Of a DNA stretch of 47,596 nucleotides, positions 25,392 to 33,572 are shown piece after piece. The DNA is from Limnohabitans sp. (GTDB lineage: Bacteria; Pseudomonadota; Gammaproteobacteria; Burkholderiales; Burkholderiaceae_C): positions 1-47,596 of the forward strand of contig NZ_JAOASQ010000045.1 of NCBI RefSeq assembly GCF_030158565.1, read 5' to 3'. The position numbers were made by a program, and so were the translations under genes. Numbering within the stretch: position 1 is the first letter of the stretch; every line of letters starts with the position of its first letter. The notes beneath the pieces were generated by a model that saw only the letters and a list, made by a program, of their open reading frames with translations, was not told the DNA's origin and ran no database searches.

Positions 25392-25440
25392 TTGCAGTGC
25401 AGCATGGTTTCAATTTTAGGGTTTCTCAGCTCGCTTGCAA
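25392..25440 (-). promoter_or_regulatory. Phasin promoter with TGCA-rich operator
   Basis: On the minus strand, TTGCAA (25435-25440) and TAAAAT (25413-25418) are 16 bases apart, a good sigma70 promoter. The predicted transcript start falls next to TGCTGCACTGCAACA (25390-25404), a near-palindrome of the type bound by PhaR in front of phasin genes. The regulator assignment is inference. Confidence 0.6.
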
Positions 25441-25521
25441 GGGGTTTAGCCGCTTCGCGCAGCAGTTTAGAGAGCGTTTTCTAGAATCGAGCTTTCCGCC
25501 CTGGCTCCCTCGTACGCCTTC

Positions 25522-26451
25522 ATGCACGCTTACTACGCCGATCACTTTGTTTTGCCCTTGCCTGAAGGCCACCGCTTTCCGATGCGCAAGTACAGCCGCC
25601 TGCGCGACCGGCTCACGCAGGAGCTGCCCGGTGTGCGGATGCGCGAAGCCCCTGCGGCCAGCGACGGCGAGCTGGCGCTGGTGCACACCCCGGCCTACAT
25701 CCAGGGCGTGGCCACCGGCAGTCTTGATCCGGCCATTCAAAGAGAGATCGGTTTTCCGTGGAGCCCGGCCATGGCCGAGCGGGCCCGCCGCTCGGTGGGC
25801 GCCAGTGTGGCCGCCGCCCGCGATGCGCTGGTGCAAGGCGTGGCAGGCAACCTGGCTGGTGGCACCCACCACGCCTACGCCGACAAAGGCGGTGGCTTTT
25901 GTGTGTTCAACGACATCGCGGTCACGGCCCGCCTGATGCAAGCCGAAGCCTGGCGACAGCACCGCCAGCAGATGGAGGTGGCCGTCATCGATCTGGATGT
26001 GCACCAAGGCAACGGCACGGCGGCCATCTTTGCCCGGGATGCGAGCGTGTTCACCTTGTCGCTGCATGGCGAAAAGAACTTCCCTTTCCGCAAAGAGCCC
26101 AGTGATCTGGATGTGGGTCTGCCCGACGGCTGCACCGATGCGCCGTATCTGGAGGCGCTGCACCAGGCTTTGCAGACCCTGCAGGACCGGTTTGATCCGC
26201 ACCTGGTGATTTACCTGGCCGGGGCCGACCCGCACGAGGGCGACCGCCTGGGCCGCCTCAAGCTCACGGCCGACGGCATGCAGGCGCGTGACCGGGTTGT
26301 GATGGATTGGGCCTGGCAGCGGCGCCTGCCGGTGGTGTTGTGCATGGGCGGGGGTTACGGCCACGACATCGAGACCACGGTGCAGGTGCAAATGCAGACC
26401 TGGCAGGTGGCCTTGGACTATTGGCAACGCTGGCACAATCTCAGGCGATGA
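25522..26451 (+). CDS. Histone-deacetylase-family amidohydrolase
   Basis: A 309-residue zinc hydrolase of the arginase/deacetylase fold. Visible active-site elements: GGTHHAYADKGGGFCVFNDIAV (catalytic His pair, near residues 113-134), VAVIDLDVHQGNGTA (zinc ligands Asp and His, near 155-168), YLAGADPHEGDRLG (third ligand Asp), and GGGYG near the end. Bacterial members deacetylate acetylated polyamines, acetoin-related or acyl-lysine substrates; the true one is not readable. The start at ATG 25522 gives full length. Its TGA overlaps the thioesterase ATG, so it is the first gene of a compact operon that leads to an ABC importer. Confidence 0.9.
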   Translation: MHAYYADHFVLPLPEGHRFPMRKYSRLRDRLTQELPGVRMREAPAASDGELALVHTPAYIQGVATGSLDPAIQREIGFPWSPAMAERARRSVGASVAAARDALVQGVAGNLAGGTHHAYADKGGGFCVFNDIAVTARLMQAEAWRQHRQQMEVAVIDLDVHQGNGTAAIFARDASVFTLSLHGEKNFPFRKEPSDLDVGLPDGCTDAPYLEALHQALQTLQDRFDPHLVIYLAGADPHEGDRLGRLKLTADGMQARDRVVMDWAWQRRLPVVLCMGGGYGHDIETTVQVQMQTWQVALDYWQRWHNLRR

Positions 26452-26888
26452 ACACGCCTGCCAAACCTCAGCCCGAAAGCCGCGATGCCTACAAGGCGTT
26501 TCGCGCCATCACCACCCGCTGGATGGACAACGACGTCTACGGCCACGTGAACAACGTCGTGTACTACAGCTGGTTCGACACTGCTGTGAATGCGACCTTG
26601 ATCGAAAAAGGCGTGCTCGACATCCACGGCGGCAGCACCATCGGCCTGGTCATCGAGACCCAGTGCAATTACTTTGCGCCGCTGGCCTTTCCGCAGACCA
26701 TCGACGCGGGCATCCGTGTGGCCAAGTTGGGCACATCGAGCGTGCGTTACGAGGTGGGCTTGTTCGCCCAAGACGAGCCCCTGTGCGCCGCCAAAGGCCA
26801 TTTTGTACACGTGTACGTGGACCGCGAAACGCGGCGCCCCGTGCCCTTGCCCCCCGCATTGAAAGCTTATCTGGAGACCTTGACATGA
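26448..26888 (+). CDS. Hotdog-fold acyl-CoA thioesterase (4HBT family)
   Basis: A 146-residue single-domain hotdog protein. The stretch TTRWMDNDVYGHVNNVVYYSWFDT (residues about 23-46) carries the catalytic Asp and the GHVNN motif of 4-hydroxybenzoyl-CoA/YbgC-type thioesterases, which hydrolyse acyl-CoA in the cytoplasm. The ATG overlaps the TGA of the upstream amidohydrolase gene (26448-26451) and its own TGA overlaps the nitroreductase ATG, so the three are translationally coupled. The acyl substrate is unknown. Confidence 0.9.
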   Translation: MNTPAKPQPESRDAYKAFRAITTRWMDNDVYGHVNNVVYYSWFDTAVNATLIEKGVLDIHGGSTIGLVIETQCNYFAPLAFPQTIDAGIRVAKLGTSSVRYEVGLFAQDEPLCAAKGHFVHVYVDRETRRPVPLPPALKAYLETLT

Positions 26889-27622
26889 GCATCCCCCACA
26901 TCGACCAACAAGTCAGCGCCCGCGTCAGCGATGCGGCCAGCGTGGACACCGCCATCCTGAGCCGGTTTTCGGCCCGCGCCTTTTTGCCACAAGCGGTGGA
27001 TCGCCAAGTGCTCGAAGAAGTGCTGCAAGTGGCCGCCCGCGCCCCCAGCGGCACCAACACCCAGCCCTGGAAGGTCTATGTGCTGCAAGGTGCCAAGCGC
27101 GATGAACTGGTCGCCAAGACCTGCGCTGCGCACGACGCCATCAGCGCCAACCCCGCTTTGGCCTCTGAATACGCCGAGGTCTACGACTACTACCCTGAAA
27201 AATGGGTCAGCCCCTACATCGACCGCCGCCGCGAATGCGGCTTTGGCCTGTACGGCGTGCTGGGCATCGGCAAGGGCGACAAAGACCGCATGCACGCGCA
27301 GCACCAGCAGAACTTCCGCTTTTTCGACGCACCCGTGGGCCTGATCTTTACCATCGACAAAGTCATGGGCCGAGGCAGCTTGCTCGACTACGGCATGTTT
27401 TTGCAGTCCATCATGGTGGCCGCCCGTGCGCGGGGCCTGCACACCTGCCCGCAAGCGGCCTGGAACAACTTCAGCAAGATCATCTTGCCCCATGTGGGCG
27501 CGGGCGAAAACGAGATGGTGGTCTGCGGCATGGCGCTGGGCTATGCCGACGAGTCGGCTCTGGTCAACACCTTCCAGACCACGCGTGTGAACGCGCAGGA
27601 CTTCACCCACTGGGTGGCGTGA
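26885..27622 (+). CDS. Nitroreductase family FMN oxidoreductase
   Basis: A 245-residue flavoprotein. The N-terminal SRFSARAFLPQAVDRQ and AARAPSGTNTQPWKVYVL (about residues 50-67) are the FMN-binding signature of the nitroreductase superfamily; AWNNFSKIILPHVGAGENEMVVCGMALGYAD near the C-terminus is also typical. Such enzymes reduce nitroaromatics, quinones or flavins with NAD(P)H. The ATG overlaps the thioesterase stop. The fused permease gene follows after 29 bases. A catabolic role linked to the transported compound is possible but not shown. Confidence 0.9.
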   Translation: MSIPHIDQQVSARVSDAASVDTAILSRFSARAFLPQAVDRQVLEEVLQVAARAPSGTNTQPWKVYVLQGAKRDELVAKTCAAHDAISANPALASEYAEVYDYYPEKWVSPYIDRRRECGFGLYGVLGIGKGDKDRMHAQHQQNFRFFDAPVGLIFTIDKVMGRGSLLDYGMFLQSIMVAARARGLHTCPQAAWNNFSKIILPHVGAGENEMVVCGMALGYADESALVNTFQTTRVNAQDFTHWVA

Positions 27623-27651
27623 GTCGGTAGTCTGAGAACAAAGGGGCTGGT

Positions 27652-29508
27652 TTGGGTCTGGACAGTTTTGCGCTGCAGTTGCTCAACGGGCTGAGCCACG
27701 CCACCACGCTGTTTCTCATGGCTTCCGGGCTGACGCTGATCTTTGGCGTCACCCGCATCGTCAACTTTGCGCACGGCAGTTTCTTCATGCTCGGGGCGCT
27801 GTTCTCGGCCCATGCGGTGACCCGCTGGTGGCCGGTCTTGGCCGATTCGTCAGTGAGCTATGCCGGGGCCATGTTGCTGGGGGCTGCTGTGGCGGCGCTG
27901 GTCGGGGCGCTGGCCGAATTCGCCTTGCTGCGCCGCATGCGCCAAGCCCCGGAGCTTTATCAATTGGTCGCCACCTTTGGCCTGACGCTGGCGCTGCACG
28001 ACGCGATGCGCTGGTTTTTCGGGCCCGACGAGGTGTTTGCGCCGCGCTTTCCGGGCCTCAAGGGTGCGGTCGCTTTGGGCGAGGCGTACTTTCCGACCTG
28101 GCAACTTTTCACGCTGCTGCTGGGCCCCTTGGTTTGGTGGGGCTTGCACGCGCTGCTGACCCGCACGCTGTGGGGCAAGCAGGTCAAAGCCGCCACGCAA
28201 GACCGCGACATGCTGGACGCACTGGGCGTCAAGCCCGCGCCGCTGATGCTGGGCGTGGTCATGCTCGGCTGTGCTCTGGCGGGCCTGGCCGGTGCTTTGC
28301 AGCTGCCGCGTGAGCCGGCCAATTTGCAGATGGATGTGAGCGTGGTGGTCGAAACCTTTGTGGTGGTGGTCACGGGCGGTCTGGGCAGCGTGGGCGGGGC
28401 TTTTGCGGCGGCGGTGCTGATTGGCGTCATCCACGCGTTGGGCGTGGCTTGGGTGCCGCAAGCCACGCTGGTGTTGGTGTTTTTGACCATGGCCGTGGTC
28501 TTGGTTGTGCGGCCTCAAGGCTTGGGCGGTGCGGCAGTAGCGGCCACGCAGCGTGAGGCGGTGCCGGTTTTCTCAGTGGCCCCGCAGGGTGCGCTGCGCT
28601 GGCTTGGGCCTGCGCTGGTGGCGGCGGTGCTGGCTTGGGCGCTGGGGCAGGGCGACTACAGCCGCAGCCTGACGGAAGACCTGCTGGTCATGTTGCTGTT
28701 GGGCTTGAGCTTGCAAGTGATGATGGCGCTGGGCGGTCTGGTGAGCTTTGGCCATGCAGCTTTTTTTGCGCTGGGCGCTTACGGCGCGGCGCTGGTGCAT
28801 GTGCAGTGGGGCTGGGCTTTGCTGCCCGCACTGGCGGCAGGCATGGCGCTGGCGCTGGCCGTGGCGGCGGTGTTTGGCCTGGTGCTGGTGCGCATGAGCG
28901 GGGTGTACCTGGCCATGTTGTCGCTGGCGCTGGCGCAAGTCATCTGGGCCGGGGCCAGCCAGTGGGTGGCCCTGACGGGGGGCGACAACGGCCTGATTGG
29001 GCTCACGCTGATCGCGCCCGAGTCGCGTGCTGTTTTTGATGCGTTGCTGCTGGCGGGCGTGCTGGCAGCGGTCGCCATGCTGGGCCGCTGGAGCGTGTCC
29101 AGCCGGGGGGCGGCTTTGCAGGCTTTGCGCGATGCGCCTTTGCGTGCGGCCGCCAGTGGCCTGCCGGTCAATCGTTTGCGCTATCAGGTGTTTGTGCTCA
29201 GCGCGGCTTTGGCCGGGTTGGCCGGTGGCTTATGGGCCGCCATCAAGGGCGCGGTCTTCCCGTCGGTGGCCAGCGTGGGCACCTCGGTCGATGCGCTGTT
29301 GGTGATCTTGCTCGGTGGCGTGCACCAGCTGTGGGGTGCTCTGGTGGGCAGCGCCTTGCTGGTCTGGGGCGGTGCCGAACTGGGCCAGGGCCTGGAGTAT
29401 TGGCGCGGCGTGCTGGGCCTGGTGATCATGGCCGTCATGGTGCTCTCGCCCAGCGGCGTGCTGGGCGGTTTTCAGTCCTGGTGGCTGGCAAGGCGGAGGT
29501 CCGCATGA
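27652..29508 (+). CDS. Fused LivH-LivM permease of a branched-chain-type ABC importer
   Basis: A 618-residue inner-membrane protein that joins both permease subunits of a branched-chain amino acid-type (HAAT) importer. The LivH half (residues about 1-300) has NFAHGSFFMLGA near residue 37. The LivM half (from about 335) has GGLVSFGHAAFFALGAYGAALV and LRDAPLRAAASGLPVNRLRYQVFVLSAALAGLAGGLW. Translation starts at TTG 27652 behind AAGGGG; the first in-frame ATG (27718) would remove part of the first membrane segment. The usual arrangement is two genes. No substrate-binding protein gene is nearby. The substrate could be amino acids, amides or urea. Confidence 0.9.
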   Translation: MGLDSFALQLLNGLSHATTLFLMASGLTLIFGVTRIVNFAHGSFFMLGALFSAHAVTRWWPVLADSSVSYAGAMLLGAAVAALVGALAEFALLRRMRQAPELYQLVATFGLTLALHDAMRWFFGPDEVFAPRFPGLKGAVALGEAYFPTWQLFTLLLGPLVWWGLHALLTRTLWGKQVKAATQDRDMLDALGVKPAPLMLGVVMLGCALAGLAGALQLPREPANLQMDVSVVVETFVVVVTGGLGSVGGAFAAAVLIGVIHALGVAWVPQATLVLVFLTMAVVLVVRPQGLGGAAVAATQREAVPVFSVAPQGALRWLGPALVAAVLAWALGQGDYSRSLTEDLLVMLLLGLSLQVMMALGGLVSFGHAAFFALGAYGAALVHVQWGWALLPALAAGMALALAVAAVFGLVLVRMSGVYLAMLSLALAQVIWAGASQWVALTGGDNGLIGLTLIAPESRAVFDALLLAGVLAAVAMLGRWSVSSRGAALQALRDAPLRAAASGLPVNRLRYQVFVLSAALAGLAGGLWAAIKGAVFPSVASVGTSVDALLVILLGGVHQLWGALVGSALLVWGGAELGQGLEYWRGVLGLVIMAVMVLSPSGVLGGFQSWWLARRRSA

Positions 29509-30299
29509 GCCTGATTGTTCAAGATCTGCTGCGCCACTACGGCGGTGTCAAAGCGCTCGACGGGGTGAGCTTCGAGGTGCCGTCCGGCCAGTGTGTGGCC
29601 CTGATCGGGCCCAACGGCGCGGGCAAGTCCACCTGTTTTGCTTGCCTGGCAGGGCAGCAAACGCCCGGCAGTGGCCGCGTGGTCTGGCGTGGTCAAGACG
29701 TCACCGGCCTGCAGCCTGCCCAGCGTCAGGCGCAGGGCATGGCCCGCACCTTTCAGGTGGCGCAAACCTTTGAAGCCCTCACCGTGCAGCAAAACTTGCA
29801 GCTGGTTTTGTCCCGCGAGCGGCTGTCGTGGTGGGATCGCTTGGCGGGCCGTCATGCTGCTCAAGCCCTGCAGGCTTTGGCCCAAGTGGGCTTGGGCGAT
29901 CAAGCCCAGACCGTGGTGGCCGATTTGCCCTACGGTGCCAAAAAGCGGCTGGAGTTGGCCATGGCGTTGGCGGGTCTGTCAGAGACGGGTGAGCGCATTT
30001 TGTTGCTCGACGAACCCGCGGCCGGTCTGGCCCCTGCTGAGCGCGCCGACATGATGGCGTTGGTGCGTCAGGTGGCCACCGATGGCGTCACGGTGCTGTA
30101 CACCGAACACAATATGGACGCCGTTTTTGGCGTGGCCGACCGGGTGCTGGTGCTCATGCAAGGGCGCTTGGTGGCCGACGGCACGCCCGAGGTGGTGGCG
30201 CAAGACCCGCAGGTGCGCGAGCGTTACCTGGGGCTCGATTTCGACATGTCTCTGGGCATGCATTCCGACATGAAAGGGCAGCGCGATGCTCGCGGTTGA
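29505..30299 (+). CDS. LivG-type ABC transporter ATP-binding protein
   Basis: A 264-residue ATPase of the HAAT importer. Walker A is GPNGAGKST (residues about 35-43), the Q-loop region MARTFQVAQTF follows, and Walker B is RILLLDEPAAGL. The signature motif is degenerate (LPYGAKKRLELAMAL), as in LivG proteins. The ATG overlaps the permease TGA by four bases (29505-29508). The last 14 bases overlap the livF start, so the three genes are tightly coupled. It acts with the fused permease on the inner face of the membrane. Confidence 0.93.
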   Translation: MSLIVQDLLRHYGGVKALDGVSFEVPSGQCVALIGPNGAGKSTCFACLAGQQTPGSGRVVWRGQDVTGLQPAQRQAQGMARTFQVAQTFEALTVQQNLQLVLSRERLSWWDRLAGRHAAQALQALAQVGLGDQAQTVVADLPYGAKKRLELAMALAGLSETGERILLLDEPAAGLAPAERADMMALVRQVATDGVTVLYTEHNMDAVFGVADRVLVLMQGRLVADGTPEVVAQDPQVRERYLGLDFDMSLGMHSDMKGQRDARG

Positions 30300-30921
30300 A
30301 GGCCTGAACGCCTGGTGGGGCCATGCGCAGGCGCTGTTTGAAGTGCACCTGCAAGTGGGCGAGGGCGAGTTGGTGGTCTTGCAAGGGCTCAACGGTGCGG
30401 GTAAATCCACGCTGCTCCAGTCATTGATCGGCATTGGCCCGCGTGTGCAGGGCCGCATCACTTGGGACGGCCAGGCCATTCAAAGCTGGCCAGCCCACCG
30501 CCGTGCGCGGGCCGGGCTGGGCTTTGTGGCCGAAGACCGGCGGCTGTTCACCAGCTTGTCGGTGCAAGACAATTTGTGGATCGCCGCGCAAACCGAAGGG
30601 CAAGGGACGCCTGCCGAGCGCTACGCCCGTGTGCTGGCTTTGTTCCCACAGCTGCAGCCCATGCTGCAGCGCCCCGCCAGCCAGATGAGTGGCGGCGAAC
30701 AGCAAATGCTGGCTTTGGCCCGTACCCTGATGACCGGCCCCCGCTTGCTGCTGCTGGATGAACCCTGCGAGGGCATCGCCCCGGTGCTGGTGGCGGCCAT
30801 GCGCGATGCGCTGCTGCAATTGGCCCGCGAAGGCGTGACCATGCTGGTGGCCGAGCAAAACCACATCCTGGCCAGCCACGCGCAGCGGGTGCTGACCTTG
30901 GTGGGCGGCCGGGTGGTGTGA
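30286..30921 (+). CDS. LivF-type ABC transporter ATP-binding protein
   Basis: A 211-residue ATPase, slightly shorter than usual LivF (about 235). Walker A is GLNGAGKST (residues about 34-42), the EDRRLFTSLSVQDNL element is typical of LivF, the signature is MSGGEQQMLALAR, and Walker B is LLLLDEPCEGIAP. It starts 14 bases inside livG and ends the operon; the convergent antiporter gene begins five bases later. The loss relative to LivF is at the C-terminus, which stops at VLTLVGGRVV. Confidence 0.92.
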   Translation: MLAVEGLNAWWGHAQALFEVHLQVGEGELVVLQGLNGAGKSTLLQSLIGIGPRVQGRITWDGQAIQSWPAHRRARAGLGFVAEDRRLFTSLSVQDNLWIAAQTEGQGTPAERYARVLALFPQLQPMLQRPASQMSGGEQQMLALARTLMTGPRLLLLDEPCEGIAPVLVAAMRDALLQLAREGVTMLVAEQNHILASHAQRVLTLVGGRVV

Positions 30922-30925
30922 AGGT

Positions 30926-32230
30926 TCAAAGCCAGCGGAAAGCCAGGGTGGCGATCGCGGTGGGCGGCAAGGCTGCCAGCAGCAGGCGCAGCGGGGCGAT
31001 GGTGTTGTCTGGAAAATAGCCCTTGAGGATGGCCGCGCCCGCCGGGTTGGGCGCGTTGGCAATCAAGGTCAGGCCACCACCGGTGACGGCTCCCGCAACC
31101 AGTGCCACTTTGAACTCTTGACTCAGACCGGGCACCAATGAACCCAGATAGGTGATGGCCGCGTTGTCGGTGATGGCTGTGAGCGCTGTGGCACCATAGA
31201 AAACCGCATCGCTTGGAAGGCGCATGAGCAGCGGCTCCAGCCACCATTGCTGCAAGCCGCCCAGCACCACCAGCCCGGCCAGGAAAAACGACACCAGCAA
31301 GGCCTCTCGCAAAATCAGTTCGCTTTGGTGTTGACGCCAAGCGCTGGCGAACCCCAAAAACAGCAACAACAGCCCGATGAACACCACCGGGTGGTGCGCA
31401 AAAAAGACAACGCCACCCAGGAAAAGCAAGTGCATGGCCATGATGCCGGCGGGCACAGTGGCCACTTGCGAAGGGGGGCTGGGGGGCAAGGCGCTCAATT
31501 CGCGCCGCAAAATCAGCGTGGCCCCCAAGGCATTGATGCATACGGCGATGGCTGCCTTCCACCCAAAGGTGAAAAGCATGAAGCCTGCATCCCATTGCCA
31601 GACCTTGGCCACCATCAGCACGGGTGGCGCGGCAAACGGGGTCAAGGTGCCGCCAATGGACACGTTCACGAAGAGCACCCCCAAGGTGATGTACTTCAGC
31701 CGTTCTGACACGTCCCGACTGAACAAGGTGTCGCGCAGCAGTAAAGCCCCGAGTGTCATGGCGGCGGGCTCGGTGATGAGTGATCCGAGCAAGGGCACCA
31801 GTGACAGCACCACCATGTAAAGCGCCAACAGGGGGTGTTGGGGCCATAACCGGGTGATTCGCAGGATCAAGCCTCGCGCCAAACTCAGGATGGGGCGTGT
31901 GCCCGCGATCACCATGACGGCAAAGACGAAAAGGGGTTCCGTGAAATTGCGCGACTCGAGGTAGTTCAGTGTCCGGTCTTGACCGATCAGCGCGAAGAAC
32001 GTCGCCATCAACAAGCAAGCCCAAAGACCGAAGACGACTTCGACTTCGCCCAGCAGATGCCAAAGACCGGCATGCCGAGGGTGCGTGTGAGCCAGGTGCT
32101 CAAAAAAGCGTGTGGAAAATGAGTGGATCAGGGCCAGTGCAAACACAGCAGCGGCCATCCATTGCAGTAAGGAATCGGTGGGAAAAGTCAAGGCAAGGCT
32201 CCGGTGCGAGGCGGCCCGACCATCGCACAT
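30926..32230 (-). CDS. Putative Na+/H+ antiporter (PF07399-type)
   Basis: A 434-residue membrane protein with about 12 segments, of the ion transporter superfamily. The stretches SLITEPAAMTLGALLLRDTLF and GGTLTPFAAPPVLMVAKVW match the putative Na+/H+ antiporter group also labelled DUF1504. The central repeat ALTAITDNAAITYLGSLVPGL carries an acidic residue in a broken helix, like the NhaD group. The listed start is ATG 32230; a TTG at 32191 behind GGAG would give a more compact N-terminus. It is divergent from pncB, with a 132-base shared regulatory region, and convergent with livF. Confidence 0.85.
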   Translation of the reverse strand: MCDGRAASHRSLALTFPTDSLLQWMAAAVFALALIHSFSTRFFEHLAHTHPRHAGLWHLLGEVEVVFGLWACLLMATFFALIGQDRTLNYLESRNFTEPLFVFAVMVIAGTRPILSLARGLILRITRLWPQHPLLALYMVVLSLVPLLGSLITEPAAMTLGALLLRDTLFSRDVSERLKYITLGVLFVNVSIGGTLTPFAAPPVLMVAKVWQWDAGFMLFTFGWKAAIAVCINALGATLILRRELSALPPSPPSQVATVPAGIMAMHLLFLGGVVFFAHHPVVFIGLLLLFLGFASAWRQHQSELILREALLVSFFLAGLVVLGGLQQWWLEPLLMRLPSDAVFYGATALTAITDNAAITYLGSLVPGLSQEFKVALVAGAVTGGGLTLIANAPNPAGAAILKGYFPDNTIAPLRLLLAALPPTAIATLAFRWL

Positions 32231-32266
32231 ACCTGTTGCGCCACCGATGGCGTAACACCCTATAGC

Positions 32267-32312
32267 GATATTAGCTGATCAGATTGACTCGCTAATATCT
32301 GGTTAATATCAC
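32267..32312 (+). promoter_or_regulatory. pncB promoter with large palindromic operator
   Basis: Perfect nine-base arms GATATTAGC (32267-32275) and GCTAATATC (32291-32299) are 15 bases apart; a further half-like TTAATATC follows at 32303-32310. TTGACT (32284-32289) and TATCAC (32307-32312), 17 bases apart, form a promoter, so the palindrome covers the -35 box. A repressor of NAD salvage (NadQ- or NrtR-like) is the natural candidate, as inference. Confidence 0.65.
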
Positions 32313-32362
32313 GCTCTTGCTTACCGCATCGCCCCGTTTCTGTGGGGTGGTCACCTTTTGCC

Positions 32363-33571
32363 ATGATCATCACCAGTCTGCTCGACACCGACCTGTACAA
32401 ATTCACCATGATGCAGGTCGTGCTGCACCAGTTCCCGGGTGCCCAGGTCGAATACAAATTCAAGTGCCGCAACCCCGGCGTGGCATTGGCACCTTTCGTC
32501 AACGAGATCCGCCAGGAAATCCGCTCACTGTGCAGCCTCAACTTCAAGGAGTCCGAGCTGCAGTACCTGCGCTCACTGCGCTTCATCAAGAGCGATTTTG
32601 TGGACTTTCTGGGCTTGTTCAAGCTCAACGAAAAATACATCCAGGTCACGGCCTTGCCCTCTGGCGAGATCGACATCACCATCCAGGGCCCTTGGCTGCA
32701 CACCATTTTGTTTGAAATTCCGGTGCTGGCCATCGTCAACGAGGTGTACTTCCGCAACACCCAGAAGGTGCCCGATCTGATGGAAGGCCGTCGCCGCGTG
32801 GACCAGAAAATCGCGCAGTTGCAGGGCGCAGGTCTGGAAACGCTCAAGATCGCCGATTACGGCACGCGCCGCCGCTTTTCGCGGGCCTGGCACGAAGAGG
32901 TGCTGCGCGTCTTGTCGGCCCGTTTGGGCACCGGCCCTCAAGGCCAGTTTGCGGGCACCAGCAATGTGTATTACGCCTACCTGCTGGGCCTGACGCCCCT
33001 GGGCACCATGGCCCACGAATACCTGCAGGCCGCGCAGGCCTTGGGCCCGCGTCTGCGAGACAGCCAGATTTTTGCTTTCGAATCTTGGGCCAAGGAGTAC
33101 CGGGGTGACCTGGGCATCGCGCTGTCCGATGTGTACGGGTTTAACGCCTTCCTGCGTGACTTTGACCTGTATTTTTGCAAGCTGTTTGATGGGGCGCGCC
33201 ACGACAGCGGTGACCCGTTCAGCTGGGGCGAGCGCATGATTGCCCACTACCAGCATAACCGGGTGGACCCGAAAACCAAGACCCTGATCTTCAGCGACAG
33301 CCTGACGATCCCGCGCACCATCGAGCTGTACCAGCAGTTCCGGGGGCGCTGTCAGCTGGCTTTTGGCGTGGGCACCAACCTGACCAACGATTTGGGATAC
33401 GAGCCGCTGCAGATCGTCATCAAGATGACCCGCTGCAATGGCCAGCCCGTCGCCAAGTTGTCAGACACGCCGGGCAAAGGCATGTGCGATGACGAAAAAT
33501 ACTTGGCATATCTGAAACAGGTTTTTGAAATTGACTCAACCGAAACCATCGCTGTATTGAAAGGGGTCTGA
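32363..33571 (+). CDS. pncB: Nicotinate phosphoribosyltransferase
   Basis: Converts nicotinate and PRPP to nicotinate mononucleotide, the entry step of the Preiss-Handler NAD salvage pathway. The 402-residue length is normal. Family features: [14 protein letters not shown] at residues 5-18, [16 protein letters not shown] near residue 172, the [23 protein letters not shown] loop with the phosphorylated histidine near 219, and [17 protein letters not shown] palindrome-covered promoter lies directly upstream. The stop is one base before the GTG of the next gene, so nhaD is co-transcribed. Confidence 0.97.
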   Translation: MIITSLLDTDLYKFTMMQVVLHQFPGAQVEYKFKCRNPGVALAPFVNEIRQEIRSLCSLNFKESELQYLRSLRFIKSDFVDFLGLFKLNEKYIQVTALPSGEIDITIQGPWLHTILFEIPVLAIVNEVYFRNTQKVPDLMEGRRRVDQKIAQLQGAGLETLKIADYGTRRRFSRAWHEEVLRVLSARLGTGPQGQFAGTSNVYYAYLLGLTPLGTMAHEYLQAAQALGPRLRDSQIFAFESWAKEYRGDLGIALSDVYGFNAFLRDFDLYFCKLFDGARHDSGDPFSWGERMIAHYQHNRVDPKTKTLIFSDSLTIPRTIELYQQFRGRCQLAFGVGTNLTNDLGYEPLQIVIKMTRCNGQPVAKLSDTPGKGMCDDEKYLAYLKQVFEIDSTETIAVLKGV

Positions 33572-33572
33572 T

